From NCBI RefSeq assembly GCF_004123905.1, contig NZ_MZXW01000005.1, positions 141,541-205,540 on the forward strand: a DNA stretch of 64,000 nucleotides, in the 5' to 3' direction. The DNA is from Bradyrhizobium betae. Lineage in GTDB: Bacteria > Pseudomonadota > Alphaproteobacteria > Rhizobiales > Xanthobacteraceae. Within the stretch, counting starts at the first letter, position 1; each line of letters begins with the position of its first letter. The notes under the pieces are model-generated. The model did no database searches. It worked only from the letters and a program-made list of their open reading frames with translations, and had not been told where the DNA came from. Position numbers and translations under genes: made by a program. This document shows, piece by piece, positions 32,949-40,740 of this stretch.

Positions 32949-33956
32949 TCATAGCGCCGCTTTCAAAGCGCCTTCAAGGAGAAGCAAATCCTCTGGCAAG
33001 CCCGCCTCCCAGTGAAGAAGTTCTCCGCTCCGGGGGTGTTCAAGTACCAGCAAATAAGCATGCAGGGCCTGCCGTCCAAGCGCGGCTAACGCGGCCTGCG
33101 ACTCGGGGCCGAGCTGGTTCGCCTTGGTCTTGAAATGGGGGCCATAGACCGCGTCGCCCATCAGGGGATGACCGATATGGGCGAGGTGGACCCGGATCTG
33201 GTGGGTGCGCCCGGTTTCGAGCTCGCAGGCGAGCAGGGAGGCGATCGGCTTGCCGTCGCGGCCGCTAAAACTCTCGAGCAGCTCCCAATGCGTCACGGCC
33301 TCGCGGCCGCCTTGGCGCACCGCCATCTTCTCGCGCGCATGCGGGTGGCGGTCGATCGGGGCATCGACGGTGCCGCGGTGGCGGCCCAGAAGTCCCCAGG
33401 CAAAGGCCATGTAGCCGCGCCGCATCGGCCCGGTGCGGCCGTGGTCGGCGAATTGGGCGGTGAGCGAGGCATGGGCGAGGTCGTTCTTGGCGACCACCAT
33501 CAACCCGGTCGTGTCCTTGTCCAGCCGGTGCACGATGCCGGGCCGGCGCACTCCGCCGATGCCGGACAGCGAGCCGCCGCAATGGGCGATCAGCGCGTTG
33601 ACCAATGTGCCGGTCTCGTGGCCGGCCGCAGGATGTACGACGAGGCCCTTCGGCTTGTTGAGGACGACGATATCGTCATCCTCAAACACGATATCCAGCG
33701 CAATATCCTCTCCCCTGGGCTCCGGCGGGGCGGCTTCAGGTACGTCGATTATGATCGTATCGCCGGATGCGACGTGATAAGCGGGGTCGCGGACCGCGGC
33801 GGCCTTGAGGCTCACCGCGCCCGCCAGGATCAGGGCTTTCAGCCGAGATCGCGACAGGTCGGTGAGGTGCGCCGCCAGCACGCGGTCGAGCCGGGTCGAG
33901 CCCTCATCGCCGGCAACGATAACCTCCAACCTTTGCGCAGAGCCAGAATTTTCCAT
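32949..33956 (-). CDS. RluA/RluD-family 23S rRNA pseudouridine synthase
   Basis: 335 residues. An N-terminal S4-like RNA-binding domain (RLDRVLAAHLTDLSRSRLKALI) precedes the catalytic domain with GGVRRPGIVHRLDKDTTGLMVVAKN, whose Asp is the nucleophile, and ELETGRTHQIRVHLAHIGHPLMGD. It isomerises uridines in 23S rRNA helix 69-type substrates. The ATG at 33956 overlaps head-to-head with the start of the divergent gene (shared CATG). Some frames upstream remain open to 34052, but they are antisense to that gene. Confidence 0.92.
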   Translation of the reverse strand: MENSGSAQRLEVIVAGDEGSTRLDRVLAAHLTDLSRSRLKALILAGAVSLKAAAVRDPAYHVASGDTIIIDVPEAAPPEPRGEDIALDIVFEDDDIVVLNKPKGLVVHPAAGHETGTLVNALIAHCGGSLSGIGGVRRPGIVHRLDKDTTGLMVVAKNDLAHASLTAQFADHGRTGPMRRGYMAFAWGLLGRHRGTVDAPIDRHPHAREKMAVRQGGREAVTHWELLESFSGRDGKPIASLLACELETGRTHQIRVHLAHIGHPLMGDAVYGPHFKTKANQLGPESQAALAALGRQALHAYLLVLEHPRSGELLHWEAGLPEDLLLLEGALKAAL

Positions 33957-34299
33957 GACGACGTCTGATACCGCTGTTCCCGAACCGAGCCCCGAGCAGG
34001 CCGCGCTGTTCGCGCGGGTGCGGCGGATGATGCTGATCGCGGGGTTGACCACGGCGCTGGCAATCTGCGCCGTCCTGATCGCGGTGGGCTACCGCCTTTT
34101 CAAGTCGGAGGGAAGGGCGGCGGAGGTGGCCAGTGACGTCACAGCGACCCTGCCCAAGGGCGCCAGGATCGTCGCGACCGGGGTCGCCGGCGACCGCCTC
34201 GTGGTTACGCTGGATGTCGGCGGGGTCACCGAGATCCGCACCTTTGACGTCCACACGTTGAAGCCGGCCGGAAAGCTGAAATTTGCCAATGAGCCCTAA
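33955..34299 (+). CDS. DUF6476-type small membrane protein
   Basis: 114 residues: a polar start (MTTSDTAVPEPSPEQ), one membrane span (MMLIAGLTTALAICAVLIAVGYRLF, about residues 25-49) and a periplasmic beta-rich tail (ARIVATGVAGDRLVVTLDVGG). The family is widespread next to rluD-like genes in alphaproteobacteria. Its ATG shares bases with the divergent rluD-like start, so the two promoters must lie inside each other's coding regions. Function unknown. Confidence 0.8.
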   Translation: MTTSDTAVPEPSPEQAALFARVRRMMLIAGLTTALAICAVLIAVGYRLFKSEGRAAEVASDVTATLPKGARIVATGVAGDRLVVTLDVGGVTEIRTFDVHTLKPAGKLKFANEP

Positions 34300-34356
34300 A
34301 AGGGCCATTCGGGTCCTTGCGGCGGACAAATTTCGAGGTTATTGGCTAGCCCTCAC

Positions 34357-34431
34357 GCTCCCTTCGTCTAGCGGTTAGGACGCGGCCCTCTCAAGGCTGA
34401 AACAGGGGTTCGATTCCCCTAGGGAGCGCCA
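34357..34431 (+). tRNA. tRNA-Glu (anticodon CTC)
   Basis: A full cloverleaf: acceptor stem GCTCCCT/AGGGAGC, D arm with GTCTAGCGGTTAGGAC, anticodon stem CGGCC/GGCTG enclosing CTCTCAA (anticodon CTC), T arm CAGGGGTTCGATTCCCCT, and an encoded CCA end at 34429-34431. It reads GAG codons. Confidence 0.97.
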
Positions 34432-34721
34432 AATCCGCGATATTTCAAGACATTGGACGATGCGGCTCCGCATCGCATCGGCGGAATTTGCTACTTTGTG
34501 CACGTCGATTAGCCACTTCACGGTCGGTCGTCTGGCCGACCCGAACCGCCCGGCGGCACCGGCAAATCGACGCGCGCCTGTATCGTCTTGCGTTTACACC
34601 GACGCAGAGTGAGGCGCTTCGGGCCGCAGCTTTTCCCGCCGCGCGATGGTTGCATGACAAACGCATGGCCCGGCTCAACGTCTGATCGAGCGGCGATCGC
34701 GAGAGGAGCGCTGGCCGTATT
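34432..34721. other. Intergenic region downstream of the tRNA
   Basis: 290 bp. A 65-codon frame (34488-34685) starts at TTG with no ribosome-binding site and shows no family, so it is not called. No integrase or att-like copy of the tRNA 3' end was found within the next few kb. Confidence 0.5.
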
Positions 34722-35141
34722 TCAGTGATGCGCCGAAACACTCCTGACGGTCTCGGTCAGCAAATCACCTGACGTGGAACGGCTGACGTCACCCAGACTG
34801 ATGATGCCGACCATCCGCTTACTCTTGTTGATGACCGGCAGCCTGCGGACCTGCAGCTTCTCCATATGATGCATCGCCTTTGCGAGGTCATCGTCCTCCC
34901 GGCAGCAATGGATGCCTTCAGTCATTACATCGCGCGCCGTCGCGCGGCCGGCATCGAAGTTGTGGCTTGCGAGCCCTTTGCAGACAATGTCGCGGTCGGT
35001 CACCATCCCGACCAGTTTGTCGTCCTCGCCAATCGGAATGCAGCCGATGTCATGAGCCCGCATCAATTTGGCGAGTTCGGCGATAGGAGTGTTGGGGCTG
35101 ACCCAGTCGACGCCCTTGTGCATCGCATCTTTGACTTTCAT
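34722..35141 (-). CDS. CBS-domain-pair protein
   Basis: 139 residues made of two CBS motifs: KVKDAMHKGVDWVSPNTPIAELAKLM to LVGMVTDRDIV, then ATARDVMTEGIHCCREDDD to MVGIISLGDVS. Such stand-alone pairs bind adenosine nucleotides and sense energy state. ATG at 35141 has a good GGAGG upstream; a longer frame to 35171 is not needed. It lies beside a YbaK-like gene on the same strand, a pairing that suggests stress response. Confidence 0.9.
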   Translation of the reverse strand: MKVKDAMHKGVDWVSPNTPIAELAKLMRAHDIGCIPIGEDDKLVGMVTDRDIVCKGLASHNFDAGRATARDVMTEGIHCCREDDDLAKAMHHMEKLQVRRLPVINKSKRMVGIISLGDVSRSTSGDLLTETVRSVSAHH

Positions 35142-35348
35142 GGAGAGCCTCCGTTCTTGGGTTTCAGGCATTGATCGCAGCAGCGCCCCATTTTCTGACG
35201 GTACAACCGATCTGGTGCGAGGTCGCAGGAGAAAGCATCATTCCTTGGCGATCCGACAAGCATCGACGCTGTCGCCGCCTCCCGACGGTGACTTCGCGGC
35301 CGGGTTCCCGCCCAGCATCGCAAGGGCAATGGGCGGTGCGCAAAATCC

Positions 35349-35819
35349 TCAGTCGTGCGCGCTAAAGCGCCCGTGCGGTACGTTGGCCGTCAGGCGCGCA
35401 AACTGAGCGTGACCCATGTGAAGCAGCGTCTCGTGATCGCCGGCTTCCATATAGATATCCGGCTGCGACTGGATGCTGTCGTCGACGATGGTATCCAGCC
35501 CGTAGCATTTGCCGACGGCAGGAACTGCACCATGCGCGCAGTCACGGAACAGCTGATTGATCTCGGCTTCATCGGCCATGTGGACATTGTCACCGAGTGT
35601 TGTCCTCAGGTCGGATAGGCGGAGGTGATGCGATGCGGGCAAGACGGCCAGCATATATTCGCCGTCGCGCCGCAACACGATGCCCTTGGCGAGGCGATCG
35701 CCCGAGATATGGCACGCCTCAGCCGTGCCAGTGGACGTCATGCGGAGTTCGTGCGGGATCACCTCGTATTGGACGTTTTCAGCGGCTAGGTATTTCTGGA
35801 GCGTGGGAGCAATGGCCAT
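35349..35819 (-). CDS. YbaK/ProX-type aminoacyl-tRNA deacylase domain protein
   Basis: 156 residues of the YbaK/EbsC fold. AKGIVLRRDGEYMLAVLPASHHL carries the conserved Lys, and there are GAVPAVGKCYGLDTIVDDS and HETLLHMGHAQFARL. These proteins hydrolyse mischarged tRNA such as Cys-tRNA-Pro or Ala-tRNA-Pro. An N-terminal segment (MAIAPTLQKYLAAENVQYEVIPH) resembles the versions fused or associated with CBS proteins in proteobacteria. The start has GGAGG upstream. It is 207 nt from the CBS gene on the same strand. Confidence 0.88.
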   Translation of the reverse strand: MAIAPTLQKYLAAENVQYEVIPHELRMTSTGTAEACHISGDRLAKGIVLRRDGEYMLAVLPASHHLRLSDLRTTLGDNVHMADEAEINQLFRDCAHGAVPAVGKCYGLDTIVDDSIQSQPDIYMEAGDHETLLHMGHAQFARLTANVPHGRFSAHD

Positions 35820-35903
35820 GACATCACCTCCGGTGCAGAATGCAAACCATCCACCGCGAGGTCTTGGCTGCAGACTCTTGCCATACGATGGGCGGCTGCC
35901 TGA

Positions 35904-36071
35904 CTACAGGCACAACATAAGTCTTCCATCAGCAAGCTGCAATTCGTCGTCGTTGACCAACTCCATGGCGAGATAGTCGGGTAATCGTACTGTCCTACGG
36001 TGAAGAGCATGCGGATGCCGCAATGCGCTTCCTCTTTCGAACGGCCCTGGCTGCGCTCCGTCTGGGCACAT
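35904..36071 (-). CDS. Possible 55-aa small protein
   Basis: A frame of 55 codons not covered by larger ones: MCPDGAQPGPFERG at the start and a protein-like end RLPDYLAMELVNDDELQLADG. GAGG lies 4 nt before the ATG. It could be a small gene or a fragment of an older one; no family was recognised. Confidence 0.25.
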   Translation of the reverse strand: MCPDGAQPGPFERGSALRHPHALHRRTVRLPDYLAMELVNDDELQLADGRLMLCL

Positions 36072-36244
36072 GAGGCCTCGTCGAAGTTATATAGCAATTT
36101 CAATTAGATAATAGTTCTCCCTTTTATCCTGAATGGCGCGCCATTTGTGTCCAGGACTGGGCACTCCAAAACCCTGCCACCTTTCCGACCAGAGCCGTAA
36201 CGGGCGAGGACTAGCTCTTCGCACGGCTCGGTACAGGCGCTCCC
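36072..36244. other. Intergenic, nothing seen
   Basis: About 170 bp, partly AT-rich near 36095-36120 (promoter-like for the leftward frame), without coding signal or repeat. Confidence 0.5.
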
Positions 36245-37270
36245 TCACGCCGTCGTGCCGTCGATCGAGCGGCGGATCACCCGCTGCACTTCCGCATTCG
36301 ACAGAAACAGATCGTGGTTGATGAGGCCCCAGCCTTCCTGCGAGGCGTCGACCACGCGCACACCGAGCTGCGCGATGGCGGCCTTCTCGGCGGCGCCGAC
36401 CCTGGTCATTCCACCTGCGATTTGTCCCGACAGCGCGAGGGCGCGATCGTTCGTCGCGGCGATCACGGTGATCTTGCCGGCAAGCGGACCGATGCGGTAG
36501 ATCGCCGACGAGAACACGTCCATGTCGATATCAGGCGCGGCAAACACCACCGCGCCGATCTTGCCCGTCACCGTGTCGCCGTATCGCGCATAGAGCTGAC
36601 GCAGGCTTTCGAGCGACAGCATGGTTCCCATGCTGTGCGCAACGATGTGTACGCGGCCGATGCCTGGAGCCGACACCAGCGCAGAGAGCACGCGCTCGAA
36701 TTCGTCGCGGGACCACATCGCGCTGTCGCGGTCATAGGCATAATCGAACAGGCCTGCCTTGGAGGGCCAGGAAAACACCATGGTCCGGCCGCGGAACTTG
36801 ATCCCGTCGGAGAGATGGGCGGCATCGAGCACCGCCGTCTCGAACGTCTGCTTGAAGCCGTGCACATAGATCAGCACGTCGCCACCGCCGGCCTGCGCAA
36901 CGAGATCGCCAGTGTCGGCCGACATCGGCTCGATCCGGTCGAGGCGCCAATCGCCAAGTCCAACCGAGGCGAGCGAAAGGCGGCTCTCGTCCGGCGCCCC
37001 CAGCTTTGCCCGTGCGACCGTCATAGCGGTCGCGCGCTCCGGCCCGAACCAGGGTTTCGCGCGACCACCGTTCACAGGCTTGCGCGTGGTGGCGACGAGC
37101 AAGGTGGGGTCAACGGAGAGGGACGATGCGTCGAAGCGCGCACCGGTCGCACCCAGGCCGGCGCATCCGCCGAGCGCGAGGGCACTCCCTGCCGACACAA
37201 GTCCGCCGAGCAGAGCGCGGCGCGAAACGGAATGATAGGAATCGCGTTGCAGGAGACGTCGGATGATCAC
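36245..37270 (-). CDS. Alpha/beta hydrolase of the DUF900 family, lipoprotein
   Basis: 341 residues. A signal region (RRALLGGLVSAGSALALGGC) has an N-terminal RR motif and a lipobox ending in GGC, so it is likely an exported lipoprotein. The DUF900 hydrolase core follows: ADTGDLVAQAGGGDVLIYVHGFKQTFE, nucleophile elbow VHIVAHSMGTM (Ser), PDIDMDVF and a terminal His in GLINHDLFLSN. A GTG start at 37270 has GAAGG 6 nt upstream; a frame open to 37372 runs further through a region without coding look. Substrate unknown. Confidence 0.82.
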   Translation of the reverse strand: MIIRRLLQRDSYHSVSRRALLGGLVSAGSALALGGCAGLGATGARFDASSLSVDPTLLVATTRKPVNGGRAKPWFGPERATAMTVARAKLGAPDESRLSLASVGLGDWRLDRIEPMSADTGDLVAQAGGGDVLIYVHGFKQTFETAVLDAAHLSDGIKFRGRTMVFSWPSKAGLFDYAYDRDSAMWSRDEFERVLSALVSAPGIGRVHIVAHSMGTMLSLESLRQLYARYGDTVTGKIGAVVFAAPDIDMDVFSSAIYRIGPLAGKITVIAATNDRALALSGQIAGGMTRVGAAEKAAIAQLGVRVVDASQEGWGLINHDLFLSNAEVQRVIRRSIDGTTA

Positions 37271-37399
37271 ATGGAACCTTCGGGAACTATGCCCCGTAGC
37301 GCCGCCCCGCCTAGCTCCCTGAATGACAATGGGGGCGAGAAGACGGCGGAGCCGCTTCGCGGTCGGTTGCATGGTCGTGGCGTCCGAACGAGCGCCAGA

Positions 37400-37711
37400 T
37401 CAGTCGATGATTTCGATCGAATTTAGCGCGCACCAATCGCGCAATGCCCGCTTCGTCGCCTCATTCTCGAAGGCGTGCCAGCGATCGATCGCGCCGCGCC
37501 GGGCGAGCAGGGCCTTGAACTTCGGATAGGCACCCCGTTTGCTGAAGAAATAACGGACGTTGTCTAAATCGTCGGGCAGGAACTCGCGGGCAAAGTCGAG
37601 CACCAGCGGCTTGCCCAGGCCGAGTTCGCGCTTGTCCGGAAGTGCGAGATATTTCGCCTCGTCGTCGATATCGTCAGGCAGTTCGTGGTTCGTCGAAGCG
37701 GGTCTGAATGT
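37400..37711 (-). pseudogene. UPF0158-family protein, 5'-truncated remnant
   Basis: The frame reads ELPDDIDDEAKYLALPDKRELGLGKPLVLDFAREFLPDD and ends GAIDRWHAFENEATKRALRDWC, matching the C-terminal two-thirds of UPF0158 proteins. The upstream ~50 residues of the family are missing, and the frame opens after a stop with no ATG, GTG or TTG before residue 37. It is read as a broken gene. It sits just behind the toxin of a TA pair. Confidence 0.6.
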
Positions 37712-37808
37712 TCATCCAGAACGCAACGCCGGTCTTGAAGAACTTCCAAGCCGCAGCCGCAATCGCGTAGAGCGTCAGCGTGAGCGGAACGAGAAATTCT
37801 TCACGCAA
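37674..37808 (-). CDS. Possible 44-aa membrane peptide downstream of the toxin
   Basis: The frame LREEFLVPLTLTLYAIAAAAW KFFKTGVAFWMNIQTRFDE has one membrane-like span. Only a TTG could start it and no ribosome-binding site is seen. It overlaps the UPF0158 remnant in another frame. It may be a real small inner-membrane protein or debris of the region. Confidence 0.25.
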   Translation of the reverse strand: MREEFLVPLTLTLYAIAAAAWKFFKTGVAFWMNIQTRFDEPRTA

Positions 37809-37820
37809 GATTTCGTGAAG

Positions 37821-38318
37821 CTATCGAAGCGACGCCGCAATGTCTGCAATCGACCGGAAGAGAACGAGCGCATCGTCTTTTGACGGAATGAACCCGCGTC
37901 GTGCCCAGAACGCAGCAGCTTCGGCGTCGATTGCGTTGACAATCAGTGCGCGCCCTCCGATCAGGCCTGCGGCCGTGACGCAGCGCTGGAGCGCGTGCTT
38001 GAGCAAGCCGGTGCCAATTCCCTTGCCGATCCAGTTCTCATCGGTCGCGAGCTGTCCCAGCAGCAGGCAGGGCACGGGGTCGGGCGGCTGACCGGTCCGT
38101 ATGGATCGCGGCAGGGATGAGGGCACGATAGCCGTCGGCGCGAGACCATAATAGCCGATCACGCGATTTGCCTCATGAACGACCATGACGGCTGTGAAGC
38201 CCTTCTCCTGGTTGGATAGCGCTCGCGTCTTGAGCCAGCGGTCGAGGGATGGCTTGCCGCAGGAGAATTCGTCGAGATGGTGAGCCGGCGTCAGTGGTTC
38301 GGGGCCGGAGATTGCCAA
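37821..38318 (-). CDS. GNAT-family toxin (TacT-like)
   Basis: 165 residues, a GCN5-type acetyltransferase beginning PEPLTPAHHLDEFSCGKPSLDRWLKTRAL, as in TacT/AtaT toxins that acetylate the amino group of charged tRNAs. Motif A is LGQLATDENWIGKGIGTGLLKHA, and the C-terminal VNAIDAEAAAFWARRGF carries the acceptor-site signature. A TTG start at 38318 fits the family length; it lies 3 nt after the DUF1778 antitoxin stop. The gene order antitoxin-toxin is standard. Confidence 0.85.
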   Translation of the reverse strand: MAISGPEPLTPAHHLDEFSCGKPSLDRWLKTRALSNQEKGFTAVMVVHEANRVIGYYGLAPTAIVPSSLPRSIRTGQPPDPVPCLLLGQLATDENWIGKGIGTGLLKHALQRCVTAAGLIGGRALIVNAIDAEAAAFWARRGFIPSKDDALVLFRSIADIAASLR

Positions 38319-38321
38319 GCC

Positions 38322-38684
38322 TCAGCGCCTCTTGCCCGAGCGGGCTTTTTGCTTTGACGCGTTTTCTTCACGCGAACCGGCGTCCACTTCGCTCGTAAAC
38401 GCTTTGCTTTCCCATGGCGCCGCGCGCTGGAAGAGTTCAACCATTTCCGGCACTGGGGCTGCCGGTTCGGACAGCGTCGCCATGAAGGCCTTGAATCCGG
38501 CCGAACTCATCCGAATGGGGGCCGTCTCCATCAGGACCTCCTCGGCCGCGCGTACGGCCGCGTCGCGTACGAAGTCTGTGCGCGAGCGTCCGCGCAGCGC
38601 CGCTGCCCGGTCGATGATGGCGATGTCAGTTTCCGGCAGCCGCATTGAAAGCGGATGCTCCTTGCGCTTAACGGCTCGGGGCAT
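38322..38684 (-). CDS. DUF1778 (TacA-like) antitoxin
   Basis: 120 residues. The N-terminal ribbon-helix-helix (HPLSMRLPETDIAIIDRAAALRGRSRTDFVRDAAVRAAEEVL) binds DNA, and the C-terminal half, with an intrinsically disordered tail, wraps the acetyltransferase. It is longer than typical (~90 residues) by a Lys/Arg-rich end (ENASKQKARSGKRR). ATG at 38684; an upstream frame to 38798 would cross the operator. Confidence 0.88.
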   Translation of the reverse strand: MPRAVKRKEHPLSMRLPETDIAIIDRAAALRGRSRTDFVRDAAVRAAEEVLMETAPIRMSSAGFKAFMATLSEPAAPVPEMVELFQRAAPWESKAFTSEVDAGSREENASKQKARSGKRR

Positions 38685-38712
38685 GGCAGATCTCCAGCCA
38701 CCAATATAGCAG

Positions 38713-38735
38713 TTGTAGTGCATTTTGCAATACAA
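38713..38735. promoter_or_regulatory. Candidate toxin-antitoxin operator
   Basis: TTGTAGTGCA-TTT-TGCAATACAA: 9 of 10 positions of the arms are complementary. It begins 29 nt before the antitoxin ATG, the position for RHH-antitoxin autoregulation. Confidence 0.7.
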
Positions 38736-38788
38736 GGGCGGTGGATACTGAAGGAGGGTTTGGGCCGTCGACGGGCCGAGGGCTGTCG

Positions 38789-39246
38789 AGCGAAACACCC
38801 CAAAACGCCGTCAACCTCTCTATAAAAATATTCTACTTCACCGAAATTTAGATTTGACTGGTTTCGGCTGCCCTGTGTCTCCCCTGTGCATTGCGTGTGC
38901 ATCCATTCAGCATGGGGGTCTTATGGGTGCCGGCCGGCGCCCGGTCTTCCCTGCGCCCTCTCTTTCCGAGAGGGTGTGACGAGAAGCATAGCTCGGGCAA
39001 ATCATGCCGCGAGAATGCGAGCGCATGTCGACCGGCCCGCGGCGTTGTGGCTTTCCAAATCGAACACTTCCGCGAGCACCGGCCTCCCCCTACGGGCATG
39101 CAGCATCGGCATCCGCGGCGGTGGTCGTTCCCCCAAAAATCTGCACTATGCGCGCCGGGACGGTGCGCGATACGGCCGCTCTCATCCTCCGACGCTGCCG
39201 CCGGGCCTTTGGGGGAGCATGGCTTTCTGCTTTTTGGAGTGACGAT
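38789..39246. repeat. Repeat-rich region upstream of the amidohydrolase
   Basis: No real gene. A 24-bp block (AAAATATTCTACTTCACCGA and on) near 38826 is nearly the same as one at 63824. The rest, with a short hairpin CTCTCTTTCCGAGAG and CGGCCGGCGCC, looks like part of a long dispersed Bradyrhizobium repeat. Frames reading through it (such as the one before the ATG at 39247) are translations of this DNA. Confidence 0.55.
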
Positions 39247-40737
39247 ATGAGCGGTTTGGTGATCTCTGGCGGCCGGGTGGTGGATCCCGCGAGCGGGATG
39301 GACGCGGTTGGCGATGTGGCGGTGGTGGACGGCAAGATCGCCGCTGTCGGCACGGGCCTCGGCGGTGCCGAGCGGGTGATCGACGCCACCGGCCTCGTGG
39401 TGGCGCCCGGCTTCATCGATCTGCACGCACATGGCCAATCGATCCCGGCGGACCGCATGCAGGCGTTCGACGGCGTGACGACGACGCTCGATCTCGAGGC
39501 CGGCGTGCTGCCGGTCGGGTCCTGGTATGAGCGCCAGGCGCGGAAAGGCCGCGTGCTGAACTACGGTGCGGCCACCAATTGGGCCTTCGCACGCATCGGC
39601 GCGATGACGGGCTCCAACGCGGAGAGCTCGCTGGAGGCGTTCGGCAACGCCATGCGCGATCGCCGCTGGATCGACAACGTGGCAACCGATGCGGAGGTAT
39701 CAGGCGTTCTCGAGCGCCTCACACGCGGCCTCAACGAAGGCGGCATCGGTATCGGCATCTTGAACGCCTATGCGCCGGGCGCCGGCGTGCAGGAACTGAC
39801 AGCGGTCTGCCAGCTGGCTGCGGCCAAGGACGTGCCGACCTTCACCCATGTCGCCTTCATGTCGCGCATCGACCCCGAAAGCGCGGTGGAAGCCTATATC
39901 CGGCTGATCGGCTATGCCGGCGCCACCGGCGCGCATATGCACATCTGCCATTTCAACTCGTCGAGCAAGACCGACATCGAGCGCTGCCGCGTGCTGATCG
40001 CCAAGGCGCAGGCGCAGGGCCTGCCGATCACCGTCGAGGCTTACCCTTACGGCACCGGCTCGACGGTGCTGGCCGCCGCCTTCTTCAGCGATCCCCAATT
40101 CGTCGAGCGCAACGGCACCGGCTACGACTCCGTGCAGCGCGTGACCGACGGCTATCGCTTCCACGACCGCGAGGAGCTGCTCAAGGCGCAGGCTGAGGAG
40201 CCGTCCTCGCTGGTGCTCTGGCACATCCTCGACACCGACAACAATGCGCATCACCGCGATCTGCTCGACATGTCGGTGCTCTATCCCGGCGGCGCGATCG
40301 CGTCCGACGCGATGCCGTGGACGACGTCGGACGGCAAGACTTACACCGGCGATGCCTGGCCGCTGCCGGATGATGCGACCTCGCACCCGCGCTCGGCCGG
40401 CTGCTTCACAAAGTTCATCCGCGAATGGGTGCGCGAGCGCAAGACCGTGTCGCTGCTGGAAGGCGTGCGCAAATGCGCGCTGATCCCGGCCGAAATCCTG
40501 TCACAGAGCACGCCCGCGATGCGGGCCAAGGGCAGGCTCACGCAGGGCGCCGATGCCGACATCGTCGTGTTCGACTATGAGAAGCTCTCGGACCGCGCGA
40601 CCTTCACGGCGATGAACCGTCCGTCCGATGGCGTGCGGCATCTCGTGGTCAGCGGCCAGCCGCTGATCAGCGACGGTGTGCTGGACGTGACCGCGCGGCC
40701 CGGAAAGCCCGTGCGCCGTCCCGTCGTCGAGAGCTGA
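39247..40737 (+). CDS. D-aminoacylase-like amidohydrolase
   Basis: 496 residues of the metal-dependent amidohydrolase superfamily, N-acyl-D-amino-acid deacylase or dihydroorotase-like type. GLVVAPGFIDLHAHGQS gives the HxH pair, HVAFMSRID and HMHICHFNSSSKTD give further metal ligands, and IASDAMPW supplies the catalytic Asp. The usual metal-bridging Lys/Cys near LDLEAGVLPV is not obvious (a Glu at that point, as in D-aminoacylases). The start at 39247 is where coding look begins. The CobW-type GTPase starts 3 nt after the stop, which suggests metal loading of this enzyme. Confidence 0.85.
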   Translation: MSGLVISGGRVVDPASGMDAVGDVAVVDGKIAAVGTGLGGAERVIDATGLVVAPGFIDLHAHGQSIPADRMQAFDGVTTTLDLEAGVLPVGSWYERQARKGRVLNYGAATNWAFARIGAMTGSNAESSLEAFGNAMRDRRWIDNVATDAEVSGVLERLTRGLNEGGIGIGILNAYAPGAGVQELTAVCQLAAAKDVPTFTHVAFMSRIDPESAVEAYIRLIGYAGATGAHMHICHFNSSSKTDIERCRVLIAKAQAQGLPITVEAYPYGTGSTVLAAAFFSDPQFVERNGTGYDSVQRVTDGYRFHDREELLKAQAEEPSSLVLWHILDTDNNAHHRDLLDMSVLYPGGAIASDAMPWTTSDGKTYTGDAWPLPDDATSHPRSAGCFTKFIREWVRERKTVSLLEGVRKCALIPAEILSQSTPAMRAKGRLTQGADADIVVFDYEKLSDRATFTAMNRPSDGVRHLVVSGQPLISDGVLDVTARPGKPVRRPVVES

Positions 40738-40740
40738 TCC

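Noticed and set aside
34488..34685. 65-codon frame after tRNA-Glu
   Set aside because: Starts with TTG, no ribosome-binding site, no recognisable family.
34357..36103. Genomic island integrated at tRNA-Glu
   Set aside because: No integrase, no repeated tRNA 3' end and host-like GC in the CBS and YbaK genes; the idea has no direct support.
39004..39246. N-terminal extension of the amidohydrolase
   Set aside because: The extension is repeat DNA and the family begins at the ATG at 39247.
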